A stretch of DNA of 64,000 bases from Burkholderiaceae bacterium (GTDB lineage: Bacteria; Pseudomonadota; Gammaproteobacteria; Burkholderiales; Burkholderiaceae_D), in contig JAOASL010000031.1 of the NCBI GenBank assembly GCA_030158675.1, positions 18,179 through 82,178 on the forward strand, written 5' to 3'. A program made the position numbers and the translations under genes. Under the pieces are notes generated by a model. The model saw only the letters and a program-made list of their open reading frames with translations, was not told where the DNA came from and made no database searches. Below, piece by piece: positions 17,657 through 25,942 of this stretch (the stretch's first letter is position 1; each line of letters begins with the position of its first letter).

Positions 17657-17765
17657 CTCACGCACTGATGGGCCGGTGAGCCAGTAATCCTATGCATTCG
17701 CTGGCGCACTAGCCCCATGGACCGGCAACCTCGAATAACTACTTGATTACTATCTGGGAGACTGA

Positions 17766-18434
17766 ATGAACACCGGTGCTGCTGACCAACTCAAGCTTTA
17801 CAGCTACTTCCGCAGCTCGGCCGCATATCGCGTCCGCATCGCACTGAACATCAAGGGACTGTCTTACGACTACCTGCCCGTGCACCTGCTGCGCAATGGT
17901 GGCATGCAGTTCGCTGAGCCATTCCGGACAATGAATCCGCAGCAGTTGGTGCCACTGCTGGACGATGATGGTTTACAGGTCAGCCAGTCGCTGGCCATCA
18001 TTGAATATCTGGATGAAAAATTTCCGCAAGTCCGGCTTTTGCCCGATTCTGCCGAAGGACGTGCCCGGGTTCGGCAAATTGCAATGGCCATTGCCTGTGA
18101 TATTCACCCTCTGCAAAATCTGCGCGTGCTGAAGTACTTGACCGGAACACTTGGCTTGTCCGAGGATGACAAACTTGGTTGGCTGAAGCACTGGCTGGGG
18201 CTTGGCCTTGAGGCGCTTGAGGCCGATCTGTTACGCGCATCCTCACGCGGCAACTTCTGTTTCGGCGACAGTCCGACTATGGCAGATTGCTTACTCGTTC
18301 CGCAGATGTTCAGCGCATCTCGCTTCGGCATCGATGTTTCGCCTTATCCAACGCTGCGCACGATTTATGCCGCGTGCGAGGCGCTCGCGCCGATTGCGGC
18401 CGCCCACCCGGCGCGCCAGCCTGATGCTGAATAA
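17766..18434 (+). CDS. maiA: Maleylacetoacetate isomerase (zeta-class glutathione S-transferase)
   Basis: A 222-aa two-domain GST. The N-terminal thioredoxin fold carries the zeta-class active-site pattern YFRSSAAYRVRIALNIKGL; the usual second Ser/Cys of SSCSxRVR is replaced by SSAAYR. It is followed by LVPLLDDDGLQVSQSLAIIEYLDEKFP and the helical domain ACDIHPLQNLRVLKYL. These enzymes isomerise maleylacetoacetate or maleylpyruvate in tyrosine or gentisate breakdown, using glutathione. No fumarylacetoacetase gene is adjacent; the FAH-like gene at 12710 is too remote to imply an operon. Confidence 0.9.
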   Translation: MNTGAADQLKLYSYFRSSAAYRVRIALNIKGLSYDYLPVHLLRNGGMQFAEPFRTMNPQQLVPLLDDDGLQVSQSLAIIEYLDEKFPQVRLLPDSAEGRARVRQIAMAIACDIHPLQNLRVLKYLTGTLGLSEDDKLGWLKHWLGLGLEALEADLLRASSRGNFCFGDSPTMADCLLVPQMFSASRFGIDVSPYPTLRTIYAACEALAPIAAAHPARQPDAE

Positions 18435-18519
18435 CATGGGGCGCTCGCATTCGAACTGAAGCGGCATGGCGTTTACACTGCAATCATCGTGGTCATAGAG
18501 GTTTTTCGAGGAGACTGTG

Positions 18520-19146
18520 ATGTACGTTCCAGAGCATTTTCTTGAAACGCGCCCGGATGAAATTCGACGCATCATCGAATTGCATTCGCTCGGCACACTG
18601 GTGACACACAGCGCTATTGGATTGGACGCTAATCAGATTCCGTTCGAGCTGGTCGAAATCGACGGTGAGCGTGGCATTCTCCGAGCCCATGTTGCCCGCG
18701 CCAACCCGGTGTGGCAGGAAGTCGATAATGACAGCGATGCTCTTGTCGTCTTCCGTGCAACGGAATCATATATCTCGCCCAACTGGTATCCGAGCAAGCA
18801 TGAGACTCACCGGCTCGTTCCAACTTGGAATTACCAAGTGGTGAATGTCTACGGGAAGATCAGATTCACAGAGGAGGAGAAATTCCTGCGCGCGGTAGTA
18901 GGACGCCTTACACGGATCCACGAAATGAACGCGGAGGGCGAAAGGGCATGGCGCATGGGCGATGCGCCGCCGGATTACATTGCCACAATGCTGCAAGCGA
19001 TCGTCGGTATCGAAATCGCTTTTACGCGCATTATCGCAAAATCCAAACTCAGCCAGAACCGGGACGAGCGTGATCGTCTTAGCGCCGCCGAAACGCTAGA
19101 AAAACGGGGCCATCTGGAGCTATCAAAAGCGATGGTTCGCCCTTGA
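18520..19146 (+). CDS. PaiB-family FMN-binding protein/regulator
   Basis: A 208-aa protein, MYVPEHFLETRPDEIRRIIE, with GAGGAG before the ATG at 18520 (a GTG directly before it is also in frame). The segments HSLGTLVTHSAIGLDANQIP, LRAHVARANPVW, VVFRATESYISPNWYPSK, VPTWNYQVVNVYGKI and LQAIVGIEIAFTRI are typical of the PaiB (FMN_bind_2) family. In Bacillus, PaiB is linked to negative control of sporulation and protease genes; in proteobacteria its role is undefined. The gene stands between maiA and an insertion-sequence relic. Confidence 0.88.
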   Translation: MYVPEHFLETRPDEIRRIIELHSLGTLVTHSAIGLDANQIPFELVEIDGERGILRAHVARANPVWQEVDNDSDALVVFRATESYISPNWYPSKHETHRLVPTWNYQVVNVYGKIRFTEEEKFLRAVVGRLTRIHEMNAEGERAWRMGDAPPDYIATMLQAIVGIEIAFTRIIAKSKLSQNRDERDRLSAAETLEKRGHLELSKAMVRP

Positions 19147-19246
19147 TTGCCTAAAGGCAGCGCAGGTTCGCAAAAAATCAGATCAACCAATTGAAATGAA
19201 AATGGGTCAGCGCTCGTTGAAACATTAACTCTTCGATTCTTTGGCG

Positions 19247-19690
19247 CTAGTTACAAGGTTCGATCCCGCGACGCCATGATGACAAAGGCAAATCGTCAAC
19301 CAGCCCAGCCAGAATGCTGACCTGCTCCCAAGTGTCAGTCAGCGCATGGCCGTCATACGAATTGCCTGGCATCGAACGCATGCCACCACCAGACCAACCT
19401 TCAACGTCGTCGCGATGCTGACTTGCACCCCGCACTCGTATGGCGTTCTCGCCTTGCGTTTGCTGATGCATGCCACCTCCAGCGCGTGCAGCGCATACAG
19501 CTTGGGCTTGTCTTTCGTCTGCTGCGTCAGGAGCCGCCCGGTACGTGCCTGCAAGTCCAGCGCCTCTCCCGCAGCTGGGCAGCAACCTGATCAATCTGTC
19601 GGCTCACTTCACGATGCCCACGTGACCTGCTCCAATTTGCACAGCGCTTTCGCCGAAAATCTGCCAGGCTTCCGGTATGGCAGGTCGTAC
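19247..19690 (-). pseudogene. IS5-type transposase relic
   Basis: Read on the minus strand, frame-shifted fragments follow the order of an IS5-family DDE transposase. They are REVSRQIDQVAAQLRERRW, then in another frame LLTQQTKDKPKLYALHALEV and PYECGVQVSIATTLKVGLVVA, then back to MRSMPGNSYDGHALTDTWEQ and VSILAGLVDDLPLSSWRRGIEP. The N-terminal and C-terminal thirds are missing, and no terminal inverted repeats were recognised. The rest of the interval from 19147 to the tRNA terminator at 19887 shows no other gene. Confidence 0.8.
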
Positions 19691-19886
19691 CTCAGGCGCT
19701 GTCAAGCAGCATTCCAAGAAACAAAAACGAAAATGTCCAGCTATCGGTCCGGCTTTGTTTTTGGCGCAGCTATGGCGGACCCAGGAACGATGCCCGTCAG
19801 TTGTTAGCTTGTGTGATCAAGATTGCGGTGCGCTGCTCTCGCTGATGTATAGCTTGGTTACATGAAAAAAGTACAAGCAAGAAATG

Positions 19887-19920
19887 AAAAAAGGGTTAGC
19901 GCTTTGCGAAGCGCTAACCC
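19887..19920 (-). terminator. Rho-independent terminator of tRNA-Thr
   Basis: A perfect 12-bp stem (19893-19904 with 19909-19920, 4-base loop) followed on the minus strand by six T (19892-19887). It begins 11 bases beyond the tRNA CCA end. Confidence 0.93.
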
Positions 19921-19930
19921 TTATATTTTC

Positions 19931-20006
19931 TGGTGCCGGCTGCAGGACTCGAACCCGCCACCCCATGATTACAAATCAAGTGCTCTACCTGATGAGCTAA
20001 GCCGGC
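19931..20006 (-). tRNA. tRNA-Thr (anticodon TGT)
   Basis: A 76-nt cloverleaf including the encoded CCA. Acceptor stem GCCGGCT/AGCCGGC, D arm GCTC-ATCAGGTA-GAGC, anticodon loop TTTGTAA (anticodon TGT, Thr), variable loop GGGTG, T arm GCGGG-TTCGAGT-CCTGC. The anticodon stem CTTGA/TCATG has a T-T mispair at 28:42. The gene is downstream of sspB and has its own -10-like element and terminator. Confidence 0.95.
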
Positions 20007-20018
20007 AACAAGTGCGCG

Positions 20019-20024
20019 ATTATA
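20019..20024 (-). promoter_or_regulatory. Candidate -10 element for tRNA-Thr
   Basis: TATAAT on the minus strand at 20024-20019, 12 bases before the tRNA 5' end at 20006. A CTGACA at 20044-20039 could be a -35 but the spacer is only 14 bases. It lies just after the sspB stop. Confidence 0.4.
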
Positions 20025-20026
20025 CG

Positions 20027-20524
20027 TTATTTGATTCGTGTCAGGCGCGGTCGCCCACCAGGCTTCGGTGGTTCTGGCACATCGCCTTCGTCGTCTGATT
20101 TTCTATCGACGACGTGCACCTCATTGCCGGACGGCACCGATGTTAACAACGGCCCTTTTTCTGCAGCATCCAGTGTTTCAGCTTCACGCAACTGACGTGT
20201 GCCTCCCTCATGCCGAGCCACCTCAAACGCCATCCCCTGTCCATTTTCGCGTGCATAAATTGCGCTGACGTTATCAACAGGAATTTCAAGTTCTCGGGCA
20301 ATCCCGCCGAACCGGGCTTTGAAGGTGATCATCTCATTGTCCATCTTCAGATTGCCGGTTGCGTCGAAGCTGATGTTCAGGACAATCTCGCCGTTCTTCA
20401 CGAACTCCATCGGTACCCGCGTGCCCGCATCGACGGCAACAACGATATAGGGTGTAAACCCATTATCGGTGCACCACTCATACAGCGCGCGTAGCAGGTA
20501 AGGTTTGGTAGAGATTTCACTCAT
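20027..20524 (-). CDS. sspB: ClpXP protease specificity-enhancing factor SspB
   Basis: A 165-aa adaptor that binds the ssrA tag and delivers tagged proteins to ClpXP. The folded domain (about 1-110) reads STKPYLLRALYEWCTDNGFT, PYIVVAVDAG, NGEIVLNISFDATGNL and FKARFGGIARELEIPVDNVSAIYA. It is followed by an acidic, disordered tail with a basic last segment (GGRPRLTRIK), as in the family, where the C-terminal end binds ClpX. It lies directly downstream of sspA in the usual sspAB order. Confidence 0.95.
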   Translation of the reverse strand: MSEISTKPYLLRALYEWCTDNGFTPYIVVAVDAGTRVPMEFVKNGEIVLNISFDATGNLKMDNEMITFKARFGGIARELEIPVDNVSAIYARENGQGMAFEVARHEGGTRQLREAETLDAAEKGPLLTSVPSGNEVHVVDRKSDDEGDVPEPPKPGGRPRLTRIK

Positions 20525-20543
20525 CGGAATAGGCCGGCTGCGC

Positions 20544-21155
20544 TCAACGGCGCATCACCTTTTCGGAAGGTGTCAGCGCTTCGATGTAGGCCGGACGCGA
20601 AAAGATGCGTTCAGCATACTTCATCAATGGCGCTGCTGTCTTCGACAGCTCAACGCCATAGTGATCGAGACGCCACAACAGCGGTGCGATCGCGACATCA
20701 AGCATCGAGAATTCATCGCCAAGCATGTACTTGTTCTTGAGGAACAGAGGTGCCAATTGTGTCAGGCGATCGCGAATCTCGATCCTTGCCTTTTCGTGCG
20801 CCTTTTCTGCTGCACGCGACTTTTCGTTCTCGAGCGTATGGACGTGGACGAACAATTCTTTCTCGAAATTGAACAGCATCAGCCTTGCGCGCGCGCGCAT
20901 CAGCGGATCAGCGGGCATCAGCTGTGGGTGAGGAAAACGCTCGTCAATATATTCATTGATGATGTTCGACTCGTACAGCACCAATTCGCGCTCGACCAGG
21001 ATCGGCACCTGCCCGTAAGGATTCATCGTCGAGATGTCCTCAGGCTTGTTGAACAGGTCCACATCGCGAATCTCGAAATCCATGCCCTTTTCGAACAGGA
21101 CCAAGCGGCAGCGTTGCGAGAACGGGCAGGTTGTGCCCGAATAGAGAACCATCAT
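20544..21155 (-). CDS. sspA: Stringent starvation protein A
   Basis: A 203-aa GST-fold protein that associates with RNA polymerase. The N-terminus MMVLYSGTTCPFSQRCRLVL is characteristic, followed by DVDLFNKPEDISTMNPYGQVPILVERELVLYESNIINEYIDERFPHP (seen as NPYGQVPILVERELVLYES and IDERFPHPQLMP). The start at 21155 (or the next ATG at 21152) has AAGGGG upstream; the longer frame has no family similarity. Order with sspB and the petABC operon upstream is typical of beta- and gammaproteobacteria. Confidence 0.95.
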   Translation of the reverse strand: MMVLYSGTTCPFSQRCRLVLFEKGMDFEIRDVDLFNKPEDISTMNPYGQVPILVERELVLYESNIINEYIDERFPHPQLMPADPLMRARARLMLFNFEKELFVHVHTLENEKSRAAEKAHEKARIEIRDRLTQLAPLFLKNKYMLGDEFSMLDVAIAPLLWRLDHYGVELSKTAAPLMKYAERIFSRPAYIEALTPSEKVMRR

Positions 21156-21169
21156 GATTGCAACCCCTT

Positions 21170-21205
21170 GAAACAAAGAGGGTGAGACGACAGCCGCCTC
21201 ACCCT
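21170..21205 (-). terminator. Probable terminator after petC
   Basis: An 8-bp stem AGGGTGAG/CTCACCCT (21179-21186 with 21198-21205) is followed on the minus strand by CTTTGTTTC. It sits between petC and sspA. Confidence 0.55.
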
Positions 21206-21279
21206 GCATACGATATCCGTTCAGTCTGCCGGCATTCAAGTCCCTGCGGACAGTCCGGTCAGTCAATGAACAACCTTAC

Positions 21280-22044
21280 TTATTTCACTTCTCTCCAGAA
21301 CGATGCGTTCAGGCGCCAGGTCAGGAATACCAGCAATGCCAGGAACAGCAGCACCCAGACGCCGATTGCTTCGCGCTTCGCCTTGATCGGTTCAGCCATC
21401 CAACCCATGAAGGCGACCAGGTCGGCCACTTCATTGTCGAATTCCTGGGTGCTCAGTTTGCCCGGAGTGATCTGATCAAAGCCGGCGAATTTATGTACCG
21501 TCTTGCCCTCTTCATGCGGATCCTTCTCCTCGACGAACTTCGCCTTGCGGATGCCTTGCAGCTCCCACAGTACGTTCGGCATGCCAACGCCAGGGAAAGC
21601 CAGGTTGTTCCAGCCAGTGGGACGAGTTTCGTCCTGGTGGTAAGTGCGCAGATAGGTGTACACGTAGTCCGCGCCCGAACCTTCACCCGACGCTTTAGCA
21701 CGAATGATGACCGACAGGTCCGGCGGAACGCCGCCAAACCAGGCCTTCGCATCCTTGTCGCGCATCGTGGTCTTCATCAGATCGCCCACCTTGTCACCGG
21801 CGAACAGCAGATTCTCACGGATCTGGTCTTCAGACAGGCCGATATCGCGCAAACGATTGTAGCGAACCAGCGATGCCGAATGACAGTTCAGACAGTAGTT
21901 GACGAACAACCGCGCACCGTTTTGCAAGGAGGACAGCTCAGAACTGCGCTCCGGCGCACGGTCAAGTGGGAAGCCGCCTTCGGAAGCCAGGACAAGCACC
22001 GGAACCAGTGTGAGTGCCACCAGCAGTTGTTTCAGGAGTTTCAT
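21280..22044 (-). CDS. petC: Ubiquinol-cytochrome c reductase, cytochrome c1
   Basis: A 254-aa membrane-anchored cytochrome c1 of the bc1 complex. The signal peptide MKLLKQLLVALTLVPVLVLA is followed by the heme c motif C51-L-N-C54-H55 (FVNYCLNCHSASLVRYNR). It also has WFGGVPPDLSVI, YVYTYLRTYH and a C-terminal anchor helix GVWVLLFLALLVFLTWRL. It is last in the petABC operon, 20 bases after petB. Confidence 0.97.
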   Translation of the reverse strand: MKLLKQLLVALTLVPVLVLASEGGFPLDRAPERSSELSSLQNGARLFVNYCLNCHSASLVRYNRLRDIGLSEDQIRENLLFAGDKVGDLMKTTMRDKDAKAWFGGVPPDLSVIIRAKASGEGSGADYVYTYLRTYHQDETRPTGWNNLAFPGVGMPNVLWELQGIRKAKFVEEKDPHEEGKTVHKFAGFDQITPGKLSTQEFDNEVADLVAFMGWMAEPIKAKREAIGVWVLLFLALLVFLTWRLNASFWREVK

Positions 22045-22064
22045 TTTTTATAATCCTTTGCGAC

Positions 22065-23468
22065 TCAGTGCGGCTTGAAGTTCACGCGGGTCGGAACAGG
22101 CTTGAATGTACCCATCTTGCTCCACCACGGCATCAGCAGGAAGAAGCCGAAATACAGGAAAGTGCCGATCTGCGCAACCAGAGTGCGGCCGGCCGTCGGC
22201 GCCTGCACGCCCAGATAACCGAGCACTAGGAACACAATGCTGAACGCTACGTAGACCCACTTGTGCCAGTCCGGACGATAGCGAATCGATTTCACCGGCG
22301 AATGATCGATCCACGGCAGTGCTGCCAGGATCAGCACCGACACGCCCATCAGCACCACACCCCAGAACTTCGCATCCAATACCAGCATCAGCACCGCCAT
22401 CACGACAGCACCACCCATCACGGCCTGCTTCACTTTGCCCGGCAGTCGAGTCTTCAATGCGATCAGTGCACCGTAAGCGAGTACGCCGGCGATCAGCGCG
22501 TACATGAATTGAGACGTCGTCGCGCGCAGAATCGAATAGAAAGGCGTGAAGTACCAGACCGGCGCGATATGCGACGGGGTCTTCAGCGAGTCCGCCGGGA
22601 TGAAGTTGTTGTACTCCAGGAAGTAGCCGCCGAATTCCGGCGCGAAGAAGACTACTGCACTGAAGATGAACAGGAAGCAAGCCACGCCGAAGATATCTTT
22701 GGTCGTGTAATAAGGGTGCGACGGAATCGTATCGATGCCATGACCATCCGGGCCGAGGTTTTCCTTGACCTCGATGCCGTCAGGGTTGTTCGAACCCACT
22801 TCGTGCAGTGCGATCAGATGCGCGACGACGAGACCGATCAGCACCAGCGGGATCGCGATCACATGAAACGCAAAGAAGCGGTTCAGCGTCGCGTCGGACA
22901 CCACATAGTCACCGCGAATCCATAGCGACAAATCCGGACCGATGAAAGGGATCGCACCGAACAGGTTCACGATCACCTGAGCACCCCAGTACGACATCTG
23001 CCCCCACGGCAGCAGGTAACCGAAGAATGCCTCAGCCATCAGGCACAGGAAGATACCAACACCAAACAGCCAGATCAGTTCACGCGGCTTGCGATACGAA
23101 CCGTACAGCAAGCCGCGCGTCATGTGCAGGTAGACCACAATGAAGAACGCGGAGGCTCCGGTCGAGTGCATGTAACGCACCAACCAGCCCCATGGCACTT
23201 CACGCATGATGTACTCAACAGAAGCAAATGCGAGATTTGCGTCCGGCTTGTAGTTCATCACGAGGAAAATGCCGGTGACGATCTGAATTACCAGCACCAG
23301 CGCGGCCAGCGAGCCGAACAAATAAAATATATTGAAGTTCTTCGGCGCGTAGTACTTGCCCCACTGGTCATTCCACAACTTGGTTAGCGGGAAGCGGGAG
23401 TCGACCCATGCAAGGGCCTTTTGCGCAGCTGGCGCATCGGCCGGCAGTTTTTTATCAACGAATGCCAT
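22065..23468 (-). CDS. petB: Ubiquinol-cytochrome c reductase, cytochrome b
   Basis: A 467-aa multi-helix protein holding two b hemes and the quinol sites. The PEWY signature appears as PVWYFTPFYSILRA in the expected place, with Trp for the first Glu-containing position as in some bacteria. Heme-ligand helices include WLVRYMHSTGASAFFIVVYL and FFAFHVIAIPLVLIGLVVAH. The start at 23468 (MAFVDKKLPADAPAAQK) is preferred over a TTG two codons upstream. Its ATG lies 2 bases after the petA stop, so the genes are tightly coupled. Confidence 0.96.
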   Translation of the reverse strand: MAFVDKKLPADAPAAQKALAWVDSRFPLTKLWNDQWGKYYAPKNFNIFYLFGSLAALVLVIQIVTGIFLVMNYKPDANLAFASVEYIMREVPWGWLVRYMHSTGASAFFIVVYLHMTRGLLYGSYRKPRELIWLFGVGIFLCLMAEAFFGYLLPWGQMSYWGAQVIVNLFGAIPFIGPDLSLWIRGDYVVSDATLNRFFAFHVIAIPLVLIGLVVAHLIALHEVGSNNPDGIEVKENLGPDGHGIDTIPSHPYYTTKDIFGVACFLFIFSAVVFFAPEFGGYFLEYNNFIPADSLKTPSHIAPVWYFTPFYSILRATTSQFMYALIAGVLAYGALIALKTRLPGKVKQAVMGGAVVMAVLMLVLDAKFWGVVLMGVSVLILAALPWIDHSPVKSIRYRPDWHKWVYVAFSIVFLVLGYLGVQAPTAGRTLVAQIGTFLYFGFFLLMPWWSKMGTFKPVPTRVNFKPH

Positions 23469-23470
23469 GG

Positions 23471-24079
23471 TCAAGCCTCGCCTTTCTCATCTTTGCCAAT
23501 CACGATGCGTGTGTCGCTGGCGTACATGTGGCGCGGAACCTGGAGGTTGTCCGGAGCCGGCACATTCTTGAACACACGGCCTGCGAGGTCGAAGGTCGAG
23601 CCGTGGCACGGGCACAGGAAACCGCCCTGCCAGTCTTCCGGCAACGACGGCTGCGCACCGGTCTGGAATTTGGTGGTCGGCGAGCAGCCGAGGTGGGAGC
23701 AGATACCCACGGCAACCAAGATCTCCGGCTTGATGGAACGATACTCGTTGCGCGCATATTCGGGCGTCAGTTCGTTCGGGTTGCGCTCCGACTTGGGGTC
23801 GGCAACCTTGTCATCTGTCTTTTTCAGCGACGAAACCATTTCCGGCGTACGCTTAACGATCCAAACCGGCTTGCCGCGCCACTCAACGGTTTTCATTTCA
23901 CCGGGCTTGAGGTCGGCAATATCGATCTCGACCGGAGCACCGGCGGCTTTCGCGCGCTCGGAAGGCTCGAACGTTGACACAAAGGCGCCGGCCGCAGCCA
24001 GTCCCGCCACTCCACCTGCCGCACAGGTTGCAACCAGCAGGCCGCGTCGACCCGAGTCGACCTGATTTTCGTCACTCAT
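23471..24079 (-). CDS. petA: Ubiquinol-cytochrome c reductase, Rieske iron-sulfur subunit
   Basis: A 202-aa Rieske protein with both cluster boxes: C127-S-H129-L-G-C132 and C156-P-C158-H159-G-S. The N-terminus carries a twin-Arg-like signal-anchor (SGRRGLLVATCAAGGVAGLA), as expected for Tat-exported Rieske proteins; tatABC is also in this window. The start MSDENQVDSGRRG at 24079 has a GGGG site upstream. It is the first gene of petABC. Confidence 0.97.
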   Translation of the reverse strand: MSDENQVDSGRRGLLVATCAAGGVAGLAAAGAFVSTFEPSERAKAAGAPVEIDIADLKPGEMKTVEWRGKPVWIVKRTPEMVSSLKKTDDKVADPKSERNPNELTPEYARNEYRSIKPEILVAVGICSHLGCSPTTKFQTGAQPSLPEDWQGGFLCPCHGSTFDLAGRVFKNVPAPDNLQVPRHMYASDTRIVIGKDEKGEA

Positions 24080-24131
24080 GACAACCCCAATCAATAAAGT
24101 GCTAATTTTTTCGAACTTCCTGCAACCTTAC

Positions 24132-24160
24132 ATTATATCGGAGGCGTGACTGAATAGTAA
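24132..24160 (-). promoter_or_regulatory. Candidate promoter of petABC
   Basis: On the minus strand, TTACTA (24160-24155), a 17-base spacer and a perfect TATAAT (24137-24132), 53 bases before the petA ATG. The rest of the spacer up to 24295 holds no gene. Confidence 0.55.
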
Positions 24161-24295
24161 GCAGGTGCGATCCGATGAATGAGGATTTGCCTTGGCATTC
24201 GGCTAATCATCGGCTCGCAAAATAGGAGGCCACTCAGGAAAATGTGCCAAATTGGCATGGCTGGCATCGCCGACTGCGACCGCGCCGATCGCAAA

Positions 24296-25006
24296 TTAGC
24301 GTGAATCTCGCCAAAAGCTTCGCGAAGGTTCACTGGAAATCAGGCCACGGCGCTGAGCCTCGATGATGGCCTCAGTGCGCGAATGCACCGACAGCTTGGC
24401 GTAAATGTGCTTCACATGAGTCTGCACGGTACCCACAGACAGGTTGAGCGCCTGTGCCACTTTCGCGTACGTGCCGCCGCGGGAGATCAGCTCGAGAATT
24501 GCCGACTCCCTGCGCGTAAGCATCGTTTCTCCCGCCGCCTGCGCGAATTTGCAGTCCGCCGCATACCGACGCATGCGCGCGAGCACCTTGCGAGCGATCA
24601 GCGGGCTGATAGGCGATCCTCCCGAACGCAGCTCAAGAATTGAACGAATGATATTGAGATGCCCCGATTCCTTCAGTACATAGCCGGACGCACCAGCTTC
24701 AATACACGCAAGAATCTGCTCCTCGTCGCTCGACATCGTAATTACCATGATGTCGGCACGCGGAGACAACTGATGGCAAGCGCGGATTACCGCGAGGCCG
24801 GAACCATCTGGCAGCCCAAGGTCAGTCAGAAGCAGGTCGATCGGCATACGCGCAAGATATTTTTGCGCCTCAAGCACGCCGCAGAATGCGGCGCTCAACT
24901 CAAGTGTGGGCTCGAGCTCGATCGCATTGCATAGCAAGCGCCGTGTAACCACATCGTCTTCGACGACCATGACCCGGCAAGCAGGGGACGACCTGAGCGA
25001 TAACAT
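24296..25006 (-). CDS. NarL/FixJ-family response regulator
   Basis: A 236-aa two-domain regulator. The receiver (about 10-125) is complete, with D17/D18 (VMVVEDDVVTRR), phospho-acceptor Asp62 (LLLTDLGLPDGSG), Thr90 and Lys112 (GYVLKESG). The LuxR-type HTH (about 160-225) reads LTRRESAILELISRGGTYAK, VAQALNLSVGTVQTHVKHIY and AKLSVHSRTEAI. No sensor kinase is adjacent, so partner and targets are unknown. It lies upstream of petABC in the same direction with about 200 bases between. Confidence 0.92.
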   Translation of the reverse strand: MLSLRSSPACRVMVVEDDVVTRRLLCNAIELEPTLELSAAFCGVLEAQKYLARMPIDLLLTDLGLPDGSGLAVIRACHQLSPRADIMVITMSSDEEQILACIEAGASGYVLKESGHLNIIRSILELRSGGSPISPLIARKVLARMRRYAADCKFAQAAGETMLTRRESAILELISRGGTYAKVAQALNLSVGTVQTHVKHIYAKLSVHSRTEAIIEAQRRGLISSEPSRSFWRDSR

Positions 25007-25161
25007 GACAGAGAACCTGATCCAGGAAACAAACGACAGCTCGGTACAGATTCCTCTGGCTTAGTTCCTTTCGAATTTGATCTCGATCTGCCCATCCACG
25101 CAATTACGGCAGATCGCCAAACAGCAAACGACGCCAACACTTGAAGATCGATCACCTCGAT

Positions 25162-25929
25162 TCAGACAGGATTATGTATATCGATGAAGCGGTGCCATAT
25201 TCCAAACTGCTGCGCAAGATGTTCACCCAGCGCCTGAACGCCATAGCGCTCAGTTGCATGGTGGCCGCAAGCGAGATAGGCCACGCCTGATTCACGCGCA
25301 AGATGTACGGTCTGCTCCGAGATCTCGCCACTCAGATACGCAGTCGCACCGGCAGCAATGGCTGCCTCCATCGCATTCTGTGCAGCACCTGTGCACCAGG
25401 CAATGCGGCCGATCAGCTGATCTGGTTCGCCGATGATCATCGGTTGCCGGCCCAGCGCTTGTTCAACGCGCTCCGCAAGCTCGCCAACTGTCTTCACGCT
25501 CGCACTTCCGAGCCATCCCAGATCCTGCTCGCCGAAATACCCGTTCGGCTCGAAGCCCAACACCTTGGCTAGCTGCGCGTTGTTGCCCAATTCAGGATGG
25601 CCATCGAGCGGAAGGTGATAGGCAAACAGGTTGATCTCGTGTTCGAGCAACAGCTTCAGGCGCCGCTGCCGATGACCGACGACGCGCGGATCTTCACCGC
25701 GCCAGAAGTAACCGTGATGCACCAGCACCATATCGGCCTTCACCGCTACCGCCGCTTCAAGCATCGCGAGATTCGCCGTCACGCCGCTGACCACGCGGAT
25801 CACATGACTGCGGCCTTCGACTTGCAGTCCGTTTGGGCAGTAATCCCGAAAACGGTTAATATCCAGCGTGGTCGCCAGATGTTTTTCGATTGCATCGCGC
25901 AGCACGCCCTTTCCTGCATTTTCGCTCAT
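25162..25929 (-). CDS. Nif3-like dinuclear metal-centre protein (YbgI family)
   Basis: A 255-aa protein. Family marks are RFRDYCPNGLQVEGR, MVLVHHGYFWRGEDP, LLLEHEINLFAYHLPLDGHPELGNN (read as NLFAYHLPLDGHPELG), CTGAAQNAMEAAI, AYLSGEISEQTVHLA and ACGHHATERYGVQALGEHL. The conserved His/Asp/Glu residues bind two metals. It is often called a GTP cyclohydrolase I type 2 homologue, but the physiological role is unsettled. The start MSENAGKGV at 25929 is chosen because the family begins here; the frame runs on upstream inside the divergent protease gene. Only 13 bases separate it from that gene's ATG. Confidence 0.9.
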   Translation of the reverse strand: MSENAGKGVLRDAIEKHLATTLDINRFRDYCPNGLQVEGRSHVIRVVSGVTANLAMLEAAVAVKADMVLVHHGYFWRGEDPRVVGHRQRRLKLLLEHEINLFAYHLPLDGHPELGNNAQLAKVLGFEPNGYFGEQDLGWLGSASVKTVGELAERVEQALGRQPMIIGEPDQLIGRIAWCTGAAQNAMEAAIAAGATAYLSGEISEQTVHLARESGVAYLACGHHATERYGVQALGEHLAQQFGIWHRFIDIHNPV

Positions 25930-25942
25930 TGATCTATCCGTC

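Noticed and set aside
19346-19807. A 153-aa plus-strand frame in the islet
   Set aside because: It is the reverse of the IS5-type transposase relic, whose minus-strand fragments match the family.
19862-20098. A 78-aa plus-strand frame
   Set aside because: It runs across the tRNA-Thr gene and its terminator, so it is not a protein gene.
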